From: Faecalimonas sp.
GTDB lineage: Bacteria > Bacillota_A > Clostridia > Lachnospirales > Lachnospiraceae
DNA: 18,280 nt
Assembly (NCBI GenBank): GCA_026169575.1
Contig: JAPFCT010000189.1
Location: 1-18,280 of the forward strand
Direction: 5' to 3'
Made by a program: the position numbers and the translations under genes. The notes under the pieces were generated by a model, which did not search any database, was not told where the DNA came from, and saw only the letters and a list, made by a program, of their open reading frames with translations. Position 1 is the stretch's first letter. Every line of letters begins with the position of its first letter. Below, one piece after another: positions 6,779 to 14,662 of the stretch.

Positions 6779-6802
6779 TATACGAATACTATTATTTGTA
6801 TA
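6779..6802. repeat. 24-bp inverted repeat between feo and its regulator
   Basis: TATACGAATA and TATTTGTATA (10-bp arms, one G/T mismatch) flank CTAT. It lies 30 bases upstream of the feo -35 and about 90 bases upstream of the regulator's -35. No T-run follows, so it is more likely a protein site than a terminator. In the rest of the 337-base gap (6649-6985) I see only the two promoters and the operator. Confidence 0.45.
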
Positions 6803-6891
6803 AGTCAATATTGTAGGCACATTTTCATCGTAAAACGGAAATACATTTCATGAAAGATGCCATACTCCCAGTAATAAAAGGAAGTATCCGT

Positions 6892-6920
6892 TTGTATTTT
6901 TCCCACTGCTATGTTATACT
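6892..6920 (+). promoter_or_regulatory. Promoter of the DtxR-like regulator
   Basis: -35-like TTGTAT (6892-6897), 17-bp spacer, extended -10 TGT-TATACT (6915-6920). The TTG start codon is 66 bases after the -10. Confidence 0.6.
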
Positions 6921-6985
6921 ACTGTCAGTTTCATGTGATTTTTTAATCAAAAACTAGATTTTATTGGGAAAGGGAGGCGAAGATT

Positions 6986-7360
6986 TTGAGAACTTTCGGA
7001 AATGAGTCCGCAGAAAATTATCTGGAAGCGATTCTTGTCCTGAGTAAAAAGCTTCCGGTTGTGCGGTCGGTCGATATTGCAAACGAACTTGGGTTTAAGA
7101 AATCCAGTGTCAGTGTCGCCATGAAAAATCTTCGTGCGAAGAAGCATATTACTGTATCCGAAGCTGGTTTTATTTTCCTGACAGATTCCGGACGTGAGAT
7201 TGCGGAGATGATCTATGAGCGCCATGAATTTCTGACTGACTGGCTTATAAAATTAGGTGTATCAGAGGAAACTGCTTCCGAAGACGCATGCCGGATCGAA
7301 CATGTGATCAGCAGTGAAAGCTTTGAAGCGATCAAGCGTCATGTCCCGTCCGGACAATAA
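6986..7360 (+). CDS. DtxR/MntR-family iron-dependent regulator, TTG start
   Basis: A 124-residue metal-dependent repressor. The start is TTG at 6986, chosen because AGGGAGG lies 8 bases upstream and no ATG is nearby. Residues 24-65 form the winged helix-turn-helix (VRSVDIANELGFKKSSVSVA, then the wing HITVSEAGFIFL). Residues 66-115 are the dimer/metal domain. Candidate metal ligands are Glu14, His80 (YERHEF), Cys102, Glu105 and His106 (ACRIEHV). Cys at the place where MntR has Glu99 matches DtxR's C-R-x-E-H pattern and favours iron over manganese (inference). The C-terminal SH3-like domain of full DtxR is absent, as in MntR. Divergent from the feo operon, it likely binds the GTTAGTNNAAACTAAY sites when Fe(II) is loaded. 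Confidence 0.9.
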   Translation: MRTFGNESAENYLEAILVLSKKLPVVRSVDIANELGFKKSSVSVAMKNLRAKKHITVSEAGFIFLTDSGREIAEMIYERHEFLTDWLIKLGVSEETASEDACRIEHVISSESFEAIKRHVPSGQ

Positions 7361-7376
7361 TTTTTCTGTTCATGAA

Positions 7377-7423
7377 AATGCTCCGTGGCGGGCGATCCCC
7401 TGGATCTGCCTGCACGGAGCATT
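7377..7423 (+). terminator. Terminator after the regulator gene
   Basis: The arms AATGCTCCGTG (7377-7387) and CACGGAGCATT (7413-7423) are perfect over 11 bp; an inner GATCC/GGATC stem extends it. CTTTTTTCT follows on the plus strand. On the minus strand only TTTTC follows, so it may also serve the convergent YoaK gene weakly. Confidence 0.88.
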
Positions 7424-7498
7424 CTTTTTTCTGACTTCTATCTTTTTTATGATCTATTCCTCTTATCTATGTCATTCTGCTGCAATTTCTATACTTCT

Positions 7499-8200
7499 CT
7501 ATCTGCCATCTGCTCTTCTCTTCGCCACAGTCTCTTTTTCCTCTTTCTCTTTGTCGACAAACATCAAAAGGAAGGCTGCTGCAAGAAGCCCCACACTGAC
7601 GAGAATAGCTTTTCCATTCAGATATCTGATACATGCATTTCCAAGTACGGCCCCCATCACAAAGCAAAAAATAATTCCATAATAAAGCATTCCCTTCTGC
7701 ACTGCTTTCCGATCTTTCGTACTCCAATATTCGCAGAGGTTCTGCGTCGCACTTCTTAAATTTCCGATACACATCGTTGTGGCGATTCCCTGTCCGTGAA
7801 TCTTACGGAAACTCTCCACCTGAATCCCGCACGCAAACGAGATCAGGCTGTTTGCGACGGTGTTCATGCTCTGCGGAAAAAACGCAACACTTGTAAGGAC
7901 AAATGCCTCTATCAGCACACAGATCTGACGCCAATGAAAATTTTTCTCATCAGTCTTCATGCGGATGATATCTGCCAGTGCAATTCCAACAACAAAGGCA
8001 CTGATCGGAAACAGATAATGCAACGCTGCCGTCCAGTTCTTCTCTGCCAGCTGAATCCCAAGCAACAGAATATTTCCCGTCTGTGCATTGGCAAATACAT
8101 GATCTCTGTAAATATAAGAATAGGCATCCATGAACCCGCCTGATAACGCGAGCAAAATTCCAAGTTCGATCGATTCTGACATCTGTTTTGAACGTTTCAT
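7499..8200 (-). CDS. YoaK/DUF1275 family membrane protein, last gene of the polyamine operon
   Basis: A 233-residue integral membrane protein of the DUF1275 (YoaK) family. The signature GGFMDAYSYI...VFANAQTGNILLLG is at residues 21-48, followed by five or six hydrophobic helices, including the one around FPISAFVVGIALADII. A middle element SFRKIHGQGIATTMCIGNLRSATQ carries the family's conserved T-x-x-x-G-N-L-R. The ATG at 8200 is preferred because homologues start just before the first helix. A TTG at 8242 in the same frame, 6 bases after the upstream stop and preceded by AAGG, is a possible longer start (247 aa). Family function is unknown. Its place directly behind carboxyspermidine decarboxylase suggests a link to polyamines, perhaps transport (inference). 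Confidence 0.88.
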   Translation of the reverse strand: MKRSKQMSESIELGILLALSGGFMDAYSYIYRDHVFANAQTGNILLLGIQLAEKNWTAALHYLFPISAFVVGIALADIIRMKTDEKNFHWRQICVLIEAFVLTSVAFFPQSMNTVANSLISFACGIQVESFRKIHGQGIATTMCIGNLRSATQNLCEYWSTKDRKAVQKGMLYYGIIFCFVMGAVLGNACIRYLNGKAILVSVGLLAAAFLLMFVDKEKEEKETVAKRRADGR

Positions 8201-8248
8201 CTCATTCCCGGCTTTCTTTTCATTTTCCTTTAAGCAAAACAATTTACC

Positions 8249-9385
8249 TTACGAAAGTCTGTTTTTGAAATCCTCATAGCCAAATGACCGCACAAGATGT
8301 TCTTTCCCTTCTTTATCTCGGAAAACAATCGACGGAAGCGCCATTCCATTGAACGTATTTGTCTTTACCATCGTATAAAGCGCCATGTCCTCAAAGACGA
8401 CAAGACTTCCTTCTGTCAGCGGCTTTTCAAAAGAATAATCACCGATCACATCCCCTGCAAGACAAGTCGGACCGGCAAAACGGTAAGTATATTGCTTTTC
8501 TCCCGGATTGCCTGCATGCTGTACCGGCGGGCGGTATGGCATCTCCAGCACATCCGGCATGTGACATGCCGCCGATGTATCCAGTATGGCAATCTCCATC
8601 TTATTATGCACGATTTCCATCACACTTGCAACAAGATCTCCCGCATTCAGGACAACTGCCTCCCCCGGCTCCAGATAGATTTCCAGTTGATACCGTTCTT
8701 TTAAGCGGCAAATAACCCTGATCAGTCGTTCAATATCATAATCTTCCCTTGTAATATGGTGTCCTCCTCCAAGATTCAGCCATTTCATCTGTGGAAGCCA
8801 CTTGCCGAATTTTTCCTCCAGGGCATCCACCGTCTTCTCCAGATCATCTGAATTCTGCTCACAGAGCGTATGCATATGGATCCCGTCCAGAAGCGGAACA
8901 AGTTCTTCGTCAAATGCTTCCAGTGTCGTTCCAAGCCGGGAGCCCGGTGCACATGGATCATAGATTGCATGTCCTTCCTGTGTGGAGTACTCCGGGTTGA
9001 CGCGCAGTCCGATGGATTTTCCTGCTTCCTTCGCCCGTATCCCATATTTTCTGACCTGCGCAGGCGAGTTAAAAACGATATCATCTACATACTGCAGTAA
9101 TTCCTCAAATTCTTCCGCGCGGTAAGCCGGGGAGAACACATGCGTCTCCCCGCCAAACTCTTCTTTCCCAAGTCTTGCCTCATACAGACCACTTGCCGTG
9201 GTCCCGGCAAGATACGTTTTAAGCAGCGGATAAACAGAAAACATGGAGAATGCTTTCTGTGCCAGAAGAATCTTGCATCCGCTCTCTTCTGCCACCCGCT
9301 TTAAAATCTCAAGATTGTGGAGAAGCCTCTTCTCATCCACAACAAAGTATGGTGTAGAGACTGCTCTCTTCTCTGTGCCGCCCAT
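8249..9385 (-). CDS. nspC: Carboxynorspermidine/carboxyspermidine decarboxylase
   Basis: A 378-residue PLP enzyme of the alanine-racemase-fold decarboxylase family, removing CO2 from carboxyspermidine (or carboxynorspermidine) to give the free polyamine. The PLP lysine is Lys44 in LLAQKAFS; HMHTLCEQ and LNLGGGHH form the PLP-phosphate region; LEPGEAVV and AACHMPDVLEMPYRPP carry the substrate-site residues, followed by AGPTCLAGD. These are NspC marks rather than lysine or ornithine decarboxylase marks. The start is taken at 9385, where TAATG overlaps the stop of the dehydrogenase gene by one base. A longer frame to 9433 exists, but it would overlap by 49 bases and give an unusual N-terminal extension. 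Tight coupling with the preceding enzyme suits a two-step channel. Confidence 0.95.
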   Translation of the reverse strand: MGGTEKRAVSTPYFVVDEKRLLHNLEILKRVAEESGCKILLAQKAFSMFSVYPLLKTYLAGTTASGLYEARLGKEEFGGETHVFSPAYRAEEFEELLQYVDDIVFNSPAQVRKYGIRAKEAGKSIGLRVNPEYSTQEGHAIYDPCAPGSRLGTTLEAFDEELVPLLDGIHMHTLCEQNSDDLEKTVDALEEKFGKWLPQMKWLNLGGGHHITREDYDIERLIRVICRLKERYQLEIYLEPGEAVVLNAGDLVASVMEIVHNKMEIAILDTSAACHMPDVLEMPYRPPVQHAGNPGEKQYTYRFAGPTCLAGDVIGDYSFEKPLTEGSLVVFEDMALYTMVKTNTFNGMALPSIVFRDKEGKEHLVRSFGYEDFKNRLS

Positions 9386-10587
9386 TAGTCTACCAGCACC
9401 GGATTGTGTGACTCGATCCACGGAAGTCCCCATGTATTAAGTGCATCCATGAACGGATCCGGATCAAACTCTTCAATGTTATGTACACCCGGCTTGTTCC
9501 ATTTTCCAGTCATGATCATCATTGCCCCGATCATTGCCGGCACTCCGGTTGTATATGCAACTGCCTGCGATCCGACTTCTTTATAACATTCCTGATGGTC
9601 ACAGATATTGTATAACTGGTAAGTCTTTTCTTTTCCGTCTTTCTTTCCCTGGAAAATACATCCGATATTTGTCTTTCCTTTTGTGCGCGGGCGAAGTGAG
9701 GACGGATCCGGAAGGACTGCTTTTAAGAACTGTAACGGGATGATTTCTTTTCCTTCATACATGATCGGCTCGATCGAAGTCATTCCCACATTTTCCAGAC
9801 ATTTTAAGTGTGTCAGATAGCTCTGTCCAAATGTCATAAAGAAACGGATCCGCTTAATTCCCGGAATATTTAACGCAAGACTTTCAATCTCCTCATGATG
9901 AAGCAGATACATGTCTTTCTCTCCGACTCCGTCGAAATTGTAGACTCTCTTAATCTCCATCGGCTCTGTCTCTACCCATTTTCCATCTTCCCAGTAAGAA
10001 CCTTTTGCAGATACTTCGCGGATATTGATCTCCGGGTTAAAGTTTGTCGCGAACGGATACCCGTGGTCTCCGCCGTTGCAGTCTAAAATATCAATATAGT
10101 TGATCTCATCAAATTCATGCTTTAATGCATATGCAGAGAAGACACTTGTCACACCCGGGTCAAATCCGCTTCCGAGAAGCGCCGTGATCCCTGCCTTTTC
10201 AAAGCGTTCTCTGTATGCCCACTGCCAGCTGTATTCAAATTTTGCCGTATCCTCCGGCTCGTAGTTGGCTGTATCTACATAATGTGTCTTTGTGGCAAGG
10301 CATGCATCCATGATCGTCAGATCCTGATACGGAAGTGCAAGGTTTAATACCACATCCGGTTTCTCCTTCTCGATCAGCGCAATCAGTTCTTCTACATTGT
10401 CCGCATCTACCTGGGCGGTTGTGATCTTTGTCTTTGTCGTTCCTTCGAGTTTCTCTTTCAGCGCATCGCATTTTGATTTTGTTCTGCTCGCAAGACAGAT
10501 TTCCTCAAATACCTCGCTGTTCTGACAGCATTTGTGCACTGCCACAGAAGCAACTCCTCCACATCCTACAATCAACACTTTACCCAT
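9385..10587 (-). CDS. Carboxynorspermidine/carboxyspermidine dehydrogenase (saccharopine dehydrogenase family)
   Basis: A 400-residue NAD(P)H-dependent enzyme that condenses aspartate beta-semialdehyde with putrescine (or diaminopropane) and reduces the Schiff base to carboxyspermidine (or carboxynorspermidine). The Rossmann motif is VLIVGCGGVASVAV (4-17). Then come VVLNLALPYQDLTIMDACL, HYVDTANYEPE and LLGSGFDPGVTSVFSAYA (about 138-155), all typical of the LYS9-like branch. The C-terminal region has the GCIFQGKKDGK and GSQAVAYTTGVPAMIGA elements. AGGAGGAATAAAAA precedes the ATG, an excellent ribosome site. The 81-base gap before it is purine-rich with no terminator. The decarboxylase follows with a one-base overlap. 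The choice between norspermidine and spermidine products cannot be made from sequence; SpeA/SpeB nearby favour putrescine as amine. Confidence 0.94.
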   Translation of the reverse strand: MGKVLIVGCGGVASVAVHKCCQNSEVFEEICLASRTKSKCDALKEKLEGTTKTKITTAQVDADNVEELIALIEKEKPDVVLNLALPYQDLTIMDACLATKTHYVDTANYEPEDTAKFEYSWQWAYRERFEKAGITALLGSGFDPGVTSVFSAYALKHEFDEINYIDILDCNGGDHGYPFATNFNPEINIREVSAKGSYWEDGKWVETEPMEIKRVYNFDGVGEKDMYLLHHEEIESLALNIPGIKRIRFFMTFGQSYLTHLKCLENVGMTSIEPIMYEGKEIIPLQFLKAVLPDPSSLRPRTKGKTNIGCIFQGKKDGKEKTYQLYNICDHQECYKEVGSQAVAYTTGVPAMIGAMMIMTGKWNKPGVHNIEEFDPDPFMDALNTWGLPWIESHNPVLVD

Positions 10588-10668
10588 TTTTTATTCCTCC
10601 TTGTTTGTTCTCTTTTATTTTTCTTTTGCTTTTTTCTTATTTTTTCATTTATTGCTTCTGAGAATTTT

Positions 10669-11523
10669 CTACTTGCTCAGCGCAAGCAGCATTTCTCTTA
10701 CAATCTTGCATGCCGCCGCTGTTGAGATCCCGCTTGGATCATAATGCGGACTTAACTCATTCACATCGCAGGCAACAACGTTTGCCCGGCTGCACACCTT
10801 CTCCGCAGCTCTTCGCAGTTCATCGAAGGTAACTCCGCCCGGCTCCGGTGTCCCGGTTCCCGGGAAGACAGACGGATCCAGCACGTCCAGATCCAGCGTG
10901 AAATAAACCGGCTTTCCTTCCAATTTGTCCAGCACTTCCTCAAGACCTTCAAAGTCAAACTTTCTCGTTGTCACATGGTCTTTGCCCCAGTAAAATTCCT
11001 CCCGGTCACCGGATCGGATACCAAACTGGTAGATTCTGCCGTCTCCGACAAGTTCCCAGCATCTTCGGATCACTGAAGCGTGTGAAAGCGGCTCTCCTAA
11101 ATATTCTTCCCGCAGATCCGCATGCGCGTCAAAATGTATCATATGAACATCCGGATACTTCTTCTGTACTGCGCGGAATGCTCCGAGCGTTACAAGATGC
11201 TCCCCTCCGAGCATAAACGGAACTGCCTGACAGTCTAAGATTTCCTCTGTCTGTATCTCAATCTGCGCAAGCGCTTTTTTTGTATTGCCAAAACAAAGCT
11301 CCAGATCACCACAGTCCATCACGCTGGTATCTTCCAGATCTTTGTCCTGATATGGACTGTAGCACTCTATCCCGTAAGATTCTCTCCGGATCGCACTGCT
11401 TCCGAACCTTGTGCCGGGACGATAGGATGTCGTAGAATCAAACGGAGCTCCGAACAGCACGATGTTTGCCTCATCTGCTTCCTTTTCACACGCCATAAAT
11501 ACTTCTACATTTTTACTCAACAT
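10669..11523 (-). CDS. speB: Agmatinase
   Basis: A 284-residue ureohydrolase that splits agmatine into putrescine and urea. The binuclear manganese ligands are all present: His109 in GGEH, Asp132, His134 and Asp136 in HFDAHADLR, and Asp211 and Asp213 in TLDLDVLDP, followed by PGTGTPEPGG. The GEPLSHASVIRR loop (143-154) resembles Bacillus SpeB rather than arginase or formiminoglutamase. Length is normal. The start overlaps the end of speE by 11 bases, with AGGAG inside speE. An alternative role, hydrolysing N1-aminopropylagmatine to spermidine, is known for close homologues and cannot be excluded. Confidence 0.95.
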   Translation of the reverse strand: MLSKNVEVFMACEKEADEANIVLFGAPFDSTTSYRPGTRFGSSAIRRESYGIECYSPYQDKDLEDTSVMDCGDLELCFGNTKKALAQIEIQTEEILDCQAVPFMLGGEHLVTLGAFRAVQKKYPDVHMIHFDAHADLREEYLGEPLSHASVIRRCWELVGDGRIYQFGIRSGDREEFYWGKDHVTTRKFDFEGLEEVLDKLEGKPVYFTLDLDVLDPSVFPGTGTPEPGGVTFDELRRAAEKVCSRANVVACDVNELSPHYDPSGISTAAACKIVREMLLALSK

Positions 11524-12364
11524 TTTCTAACATCTCCTCTACATAATATGGCAGATAAAACGCCCCTTTATGAAGTGTCGTCGTATAATATCTGCAAGAG
11601 ATTCCCCTCATGTTCCATGCGATGTCATTTAAGTCTCTGAGCGGATGATATTTCTTGGATGCAAACCCAAACAGCCAGTGTCCGGACGGGTATGTTGGAA
11701 TGTGCGCATGGTACACCCTGCTGATCGGGAAAGATTCCACAATCCGTTTGTGCATTCTCTGGCAGGAGATCGCATCCTCATCGTAAAACGGGCTTTCATG
11801 CTGGTTGATCATAATCCCGTCCTCTTTCAACGCCTTGCTGCAATTTCCATAAAACTCTCTTGTAAAAAGCCCTTCCCCCGGTCCAAACGGATCTGTAGAA
11901 TCGACGATGATCAGATCGTACTGTTCTTCTCTGCTCCTCACAAACCGGAGTCCGTCTTCATAGTGGATCTCTACCCTCGGATCATCCAGCCGGCAGGCGG
12001 TCTGCGGCAGATATTTCCTGCACACTTCCACTACCTGCTCATCGATCTCTACCATATCGATATGCTCAATCTCCGGATACTTTGTCAGTTCCCGGATGAT
12101 CCCGCCGTCTCCTGCGCCGATCACAAGCACATTTTTCACGGACGGATGCACCGCCATCGGAATATGCGTCATCATCTCATGGTAAATAAATTCATCCTTC
12201 TCTGTCAGCATAATATAGCCGTCCAGCACAAGCATACGTCCAAACTCCGGCGACTCAAACACATCGATCCGCTGAAATTCGCTTTTTCCACTGTAAAGCT
12301 GTCTGTCGACTCTCACAGAAAATTTTACATGAGGTGTCTGTACCTCAGAAAACCATAACTCCAT
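11513..12364 (-). CDS. speE: Spermidine synthase (polyamine aminopropyltransferase)
   Basis: A 283-residue enzyme that transfers the aminopropyl group of decarboxylated S-adenosylmethionine to putrescine. It has the small N-terminal beta domain (1-60; QRIDVFESPEFGRMLVLDG), then the Rossmann-fold domain with VIGAGDGG (81-88), the acidic ribose-binding VEIDE (105-109) and the catalytic DSTDPFGPGEGLF (155-167). The gatekeeper loop is intact and the active-site Tyr/His region (EFIYHEMMTH) is standard. The start is 5 bases after the speA stop, with AAAGGAG inside speA. It needs the SpeD product made in the same operon. It might also act on agmatine, as in the Thermus-type pathway; sequence alone does not decide. 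Confidence 0.95.
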   Translation of the reverse strand: MELWFSEVQTPHVKFSVRVDRQLYSGKSEFQRIDVFESPEFGRMLVLDGYIMLTEKDEFIYHEMMTHIPMAVHPSVKNVLVIGAGDGGIIRELTKYPEIEHIDMVEIDEQVVEVCRKYLPQTACRLDDPRVEIHYEDGLRFVRSREEQYDLIIVDSTDPFGPGEGLFTREFYGNCSKALKEDGIMINQHESPFYDEDAISCQRMHKRIVESFPISRVYHAHIPTYPSGHWLFGFASKKYHPLRDLNDIAWNMRGISCRYYTTTLHKGAFYLPYYVEEMLENVE

Positions 12365-12369
12365 CTTCC

Positions 12370-13824
12370 CTACACTCCTTTCAGCACATTCAGCCGTTCA
12401 ATATCCGGATCTTCCGGTCCGGTCATCGAACATCCTTTTTCTTTCGCATAAATAATATATCTTAAAATCTCTTCTGTAATCTTCTCTCCGGGAGCCAGGA
12501 TCGGGATTCCCGGCGGATAGCACATGACAAATTCACTGCACACTCTCCCTGCACTTTCCTTTAATGGAAGCGATTCTTTCTCCGCATAAAATGCGGTCTG
12601 CGGAGAAACGATCACCTGCGGTTCAATATATTCCTGAGAGAGAAGTCCCGCGCTTGGCCCGCCGAATCTTCTGCGCACTTCCGAAAGCGCACTGACAAGC
12701 CGTTCCACATCTCTTGGGCGATCCCCGATGGAAAGATACGCAAGAATATTTCCAAGATCCCCGAACTCGATCTGAATATCATACTCATCCCGCAGAAGAT
12801 CATAGACTTCAATCCCTGCGAGACCGATCTCTCTTGTATGTACTGACAATTTTGTTATATCAAAATCATAGATGCTGTCGCCGTTACAGATCTCCTTTCC
12901 ATAGGCATAGTAGCCGCCGATCTGATTGATCTCCTCCCTCGCATACTCTGCCATCCGGATCACCTTCGCGAACGTTTCTTTCCCGCGAAGCGCCAGATTT
13001 CTTCTGGAAATGTCGAGGCTGGACAACAATAAATAGGAACCGCTTGTTGTCTGCGTCAGATTGATGATCTGCCTGACATATCCTTCATGTACCTCTGGAC
13101 CGGTTAAAAGGAGGGAGCTCTGTGTCAGGCTTCCCCCGGATTTGTGCATCGATACCGCTGCCATATCTGCCCCGCATGCCATCGCAGATGCCGGAAGATT
13201 CTCCCCAAAATAAAAATGTGTGCCATGTGCTTCATCGGCAAGACAGAGCATCCCGTGGGCATGTGCAAGCTTTACGATACTTCTCAAATCCGAACAGATC
13301 CCATAGTAAGTAGGGTTGTTGACAAGCACTGCTTTTGCGTCCGGATTTTCCAAAATCGCCTTCTCAACTGCTTTCACGCTCATTCCCAGCGGAATTCCCA
13401 GTCTGTCATCACACTCCGGATTGACATACACCGGAATTGCTCCGCACAGCACCATCGCCCCCATCACACTCCGGTGCACATTTCTCGGAAGGATGATCTT
13501 CTCCCCGCGTTTTACCGTGGAGAGCACCATACTCTGTACCGCCGAGGTTGTCCCTCCGACCATCAGAAATGCGTGTGCCGCTCCAAATGCCTCCGCCGCC
13601 AGTTCCTCCGCCTCCCGGATCACCGAGACCGGATGGCACAGATTGTCTAACGGTTTCATGGAATTGACATCCATCCCCACACACTTTTCTCCCAAAAGTT
13701 CTGCAAGCTCCGGGTTTCCTCTTCCTCTCTTATGTCCCGGCACGTCAAACGGAACAACTCTTTTTTTTCTAAATTCTTCCAGCGCCTCATAAATCGGCGC
13801 TCTTGTCTGTGATAGTTTTTCCAT
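12370..13824 (-). CDS. speA: Orn/Lys/Arg decarboxylase, probably biosynthetic arginine decarboxylase
   Basis: A 484-residue fold-type-I PLP decarboxylase of the short Bacillus-SpeA type. Visible motifs are FDVPGHKRG (26-34), GGTTSA (90-95), LPRNVHRS (112-119), DEAHG (197-201) and the Schiff-base lysine Lys228 in SMHKSGGSLTQ. The C-terminal domain ends in YPPGIPILAPGE, as in Bacillus SpeA/YaaO. There is no N-terminal wing domain, unlike the enterobacterial inducible enzymes. Arginine is the favoured substrate because agmatinase is encoded two genes downstream (inference); lysine or ornithine remain possible. GGGAGG lies 7 bases before the ATG. A 79-base gap with a small hairpin separates it from speD. 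Confidence 0.9.
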   Translation of the reverse strand: MEKLSQTRAPIYEALEEFRKKRVVPFDVPGHKRGRGNPELAELLGEKCVGMDVNSMKPLDNLCHPVSVIREAEELAAEAFGAAHAFLMVGGTTSAVQSMVLSTVKRGEKIILPRNVHRSVMGAMVLCGAIPVYVNPECDDRLGIPLGMSVKAVEKAILENPDAKAVLVNNPTYYGICSDLRSIVKLAHAHGMLCLADEAHGTHFYFGENLPASAMACGADMAAVSMHKSGGSLTQSSLLLTGPEVHEGYVRQIINLTQTTSGSYLLLSSLDISRRNLALRGKETFAKVIRMAEYAREEINQIGGYYAYGKEICNGDSIYDFDITKLSVHTREIGLAGIEVYDLLRDEYDIQIEFGDLGNILAYLSIGDRPRDVERLVSALSEVRRRFGGPSAGLLSQEYIEPQVIVSPQTAFYAEKESLPLKESAGRVCSEFVMCYPPGIPILAPGEKITEEILRYIIYAKEKGCSMTGPEDPDIERLNVLKGV

Positions 13825-13872
13825 TTATTATCCTCCCATCATGGATTCGTTTTGATCACTCCGATTCCATGC

Positions 13873-13890
13873 TCCGGCTATCTGGCCGGA
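13873..13890 (-). repeat. Small hairpin between speD and speA
   Basis: TCCGGC/GCCGGA arms of 6 bp with a 6-base loop and no T-run on the transcribed strand. It may be an mRNA-processing or stability element inside the operon; weakly supported. Confidence 0.35.
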
Positions 13891-13903
13891 TATTTCTGAA
13901 TCT

Positions 13904-14662
13904 CTAAAAAATATTTCTGCCGCTGAAAATCTCAATCATTTCCCGTCTCAGACTGTTGATGATCTCCAACCTCCTGGTCGGCGGCAGCTCATAGACGTCC
14001 GTCTTAAACAGATAATCCTGCAGATCCAATTCCTTTACCATCATCTTCGTGTGGAACAGATTGGCCTCATAGACATTGATATCGATTGCATCGTATCTTC
14101 TTAAAATCTCTGGCATGATATATTCCTGGATCGATGCGATCTTGTGATCCATAAACAATTTTTTCCCATCCACATCTCTTGTAAATCCCCGGATCCGATA
14201 GTCCATCGTAATAATATCAGAGTCAAATGACTGGATCAGATAATTCAATGTCGAAAGTGGAGTGATCTCCCCACATGTTCCGACTTCAATATCTACCCGA
14301 AATGTGGCAAGGCAGCTCTCCGGATGGTATTCCGGATAAGTATGGACAGTGACATGACTCTTATCTAAATGCGCCAGCTGGATCTCACCGCTTGGCAGTT
14401 TGCTCTCCTCTGAGATTAAAATCGTCACGGAAGCCCCCTGCGGCTCGTAATCCTGCTTCGCAATATTTAAGATCTTCGCACCGATCATGTCCGTCAGATT
14501 TACAAGAATATTCGTAAGCCTCTCCGAATTATACTGCTCATCGATATATGCCACGTAATCTTTCTGCTCCCGCGCGGTCTTCGCATAGCAGATGTCGTAA
14601 ATATTAAAGCTTAATACTTTTGTAAGATTGTTAAATCCATACAGTCTGATTTTATTTTCCAT
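13904..14662 (-). CDS. speD: S-adenosylmethionine decarboxylase proenzyme
   Basis: A 252-residue pyruvoyl enzyme that makes decarboxylated S-adenosylmethionine, the aminopropyl donor for SpeE. The self-cleavage site is visible as [13 protein letters not shown] (99-111): cleavage before Ser102 would create the pyruvoyl group, as at Lys-Ser in E. coli SpeD. The following [13 protein letters not shown] (128-140) carries the conserved catalytic Cys130. Length and motif belong to the long E. coli-type SpeD (about 264 aa), not the short Bacillus/Thermotoga type. GGGGGAAG lies 5 bases before the ATG. It is the first gene of the operon and sits behind a long structured leader with a terminator 38 bases before the start, so its expression probably depends on read-through. 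Confidence 0.95.
   Translation of the reverse strand: MENKIRLYGFNNLTKVLSFNIYDICYAKTAREQKDYVAYIDEQYNSERLTNILVNLTDMIGAKILNIAKQDYEPQGASVTILISEESKLPSGEIQLAHLDKSHVTVHTYPEYHPESCLATFRVDIEVGTCGEITPLSTLNYLIQSFDSDIITMDYRIRGFTRDVDGKKLFMDHKIASIQEYIMPEILRRYDAIDINVYEANLFHTKMMVKELDLQDYLFKTDVYELPPTRRLEIINSLRREMIEIFSGRNIF

Noticed and set aside
8249..9433. Longer start at 9433 for the carboxyspermidine decarboxylase
   Set aside because: It would overlap the upstream gene by 49 bases and add 16 residues not expected in the family; the TAATG start at 9385 fits length and coupling.
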